This document shows, in pieces, positions 35,571-35,642 of a DNA stretch of 35,642 nt. The position numbers and the translations under genes are program-made. Position 1 is the stretch's first letter, and each line of letters opens with the position of its first letter. The notes below the pieces were generated by a model. That model ran no database searches, had not been told where the DNA came from, and saw only the letters and a program-made list of their open reading frames with translations. Origin of the DNA: Flavobacteriaceae bacterium. GTDB lineage: Bacteria > Bacteroidota > Bacteroidia > Flavobacteriales > Flavobacteriaceae. The stretch is taken from positions 1 to 35,642 of the forward strand of contig JAGXIE010000040.1 in NCBI GenBank assembly GCA_024635765.1. The letters run 5' to 3'.

Positions 35571-35642
35571 CTTTTTTCTTGGCGTACTATCTGGGGTGCT
35601 TTTTTCTGTTCGATCAGGAAACTTTTGGACCTTTGGCAGCCA

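Overview
The window looks like chromosome from a marine-type member of the Bacteroidota, most likely Flavobacteriia. The evidence is AT-rich DNA, a SusC/SusD pair, lipoproteins with a Cys close to the N-terminus, a type IX secretion (T9SS) sorting domain, TAnnTTTG-type promoters and no Shine-Dalgarno sequences. It is carbohydrate-catabolism DNA with two functional halves, several mobile-element scars and decayed genes. I saw no tRNA, rRNA or CRISPR array.

Left edge (1-2110): three inverted-repeat structures, then a complete IS4-family insertion sequence (755-2101). It has matching ends and a 9-bp target duplication, but its transposase carries an in-frame amber stop.

Alpha-glucan polysaccharide utilization locus (2153-20942): a divergent LacI-type regulator faces susC across an intergenic region with three copies of a GTGTGCGGACAC-like operator. 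Two of them sit directly on TAnnTTTG promoter boxes. Downstream on the + strand are susC, susD, a SusE/F-like starch-binding lipoprotein with three 92-residue repeats, a terminator-like hairpin, a 1137-aa T9SS-exported GH13 enzyme, a small FnIII-like lipoprotein and a lipoprotein alpha-amylase closely resembling the Thermococcales (GH13_7) type. Then come an IS1595-type transposase remnant, a GH31 alpha-glucosidase pseudogene that has lost its catalytic core, a second secreted GH13 enzyme and a GH63-like exo-glycosidase. Together they would bind starch or glycogen-like glucans at the surface, cut them, import oligosaccharides and finish hydrolysis in the periplasm.

Second regulatory region (20943-21802): a decayed, internally deleted duplicate of the lacI gene together with its operators. 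The operators are intact in front of the next operon, so the surviving LacI protein may control both halves.

Keto-glycoside and uronate half (21803-35109): a double-domain DUF1080 (3-keto-disaccharide hydrolase family) lipoprotein, two Tat-exported Gfo/Idh/MocA oxidoreductases and an exported VOC-fold protein. These are followed by a complete D-glucuronate route: an SDR mannonate oxidoreductase, UxuA, UxaC, a three-part TRAP transporter, KdgK and KDPG aldolase. A second exported VOC gene, frameshifted, ends the series. No polysaccharide lyase, glucuronidase or SusC/D lies in this half. I therefore propose that the oxidoreductase/DUF1080 module may release glucuronate by an oxidative (3-keto) mechanism.

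Right edge (35110-35642): a second copy of the 92-bp palindromic repeat seen at 391-482, so direct copies bracket the whole locus, followed by two strong terminator-like hairpins.
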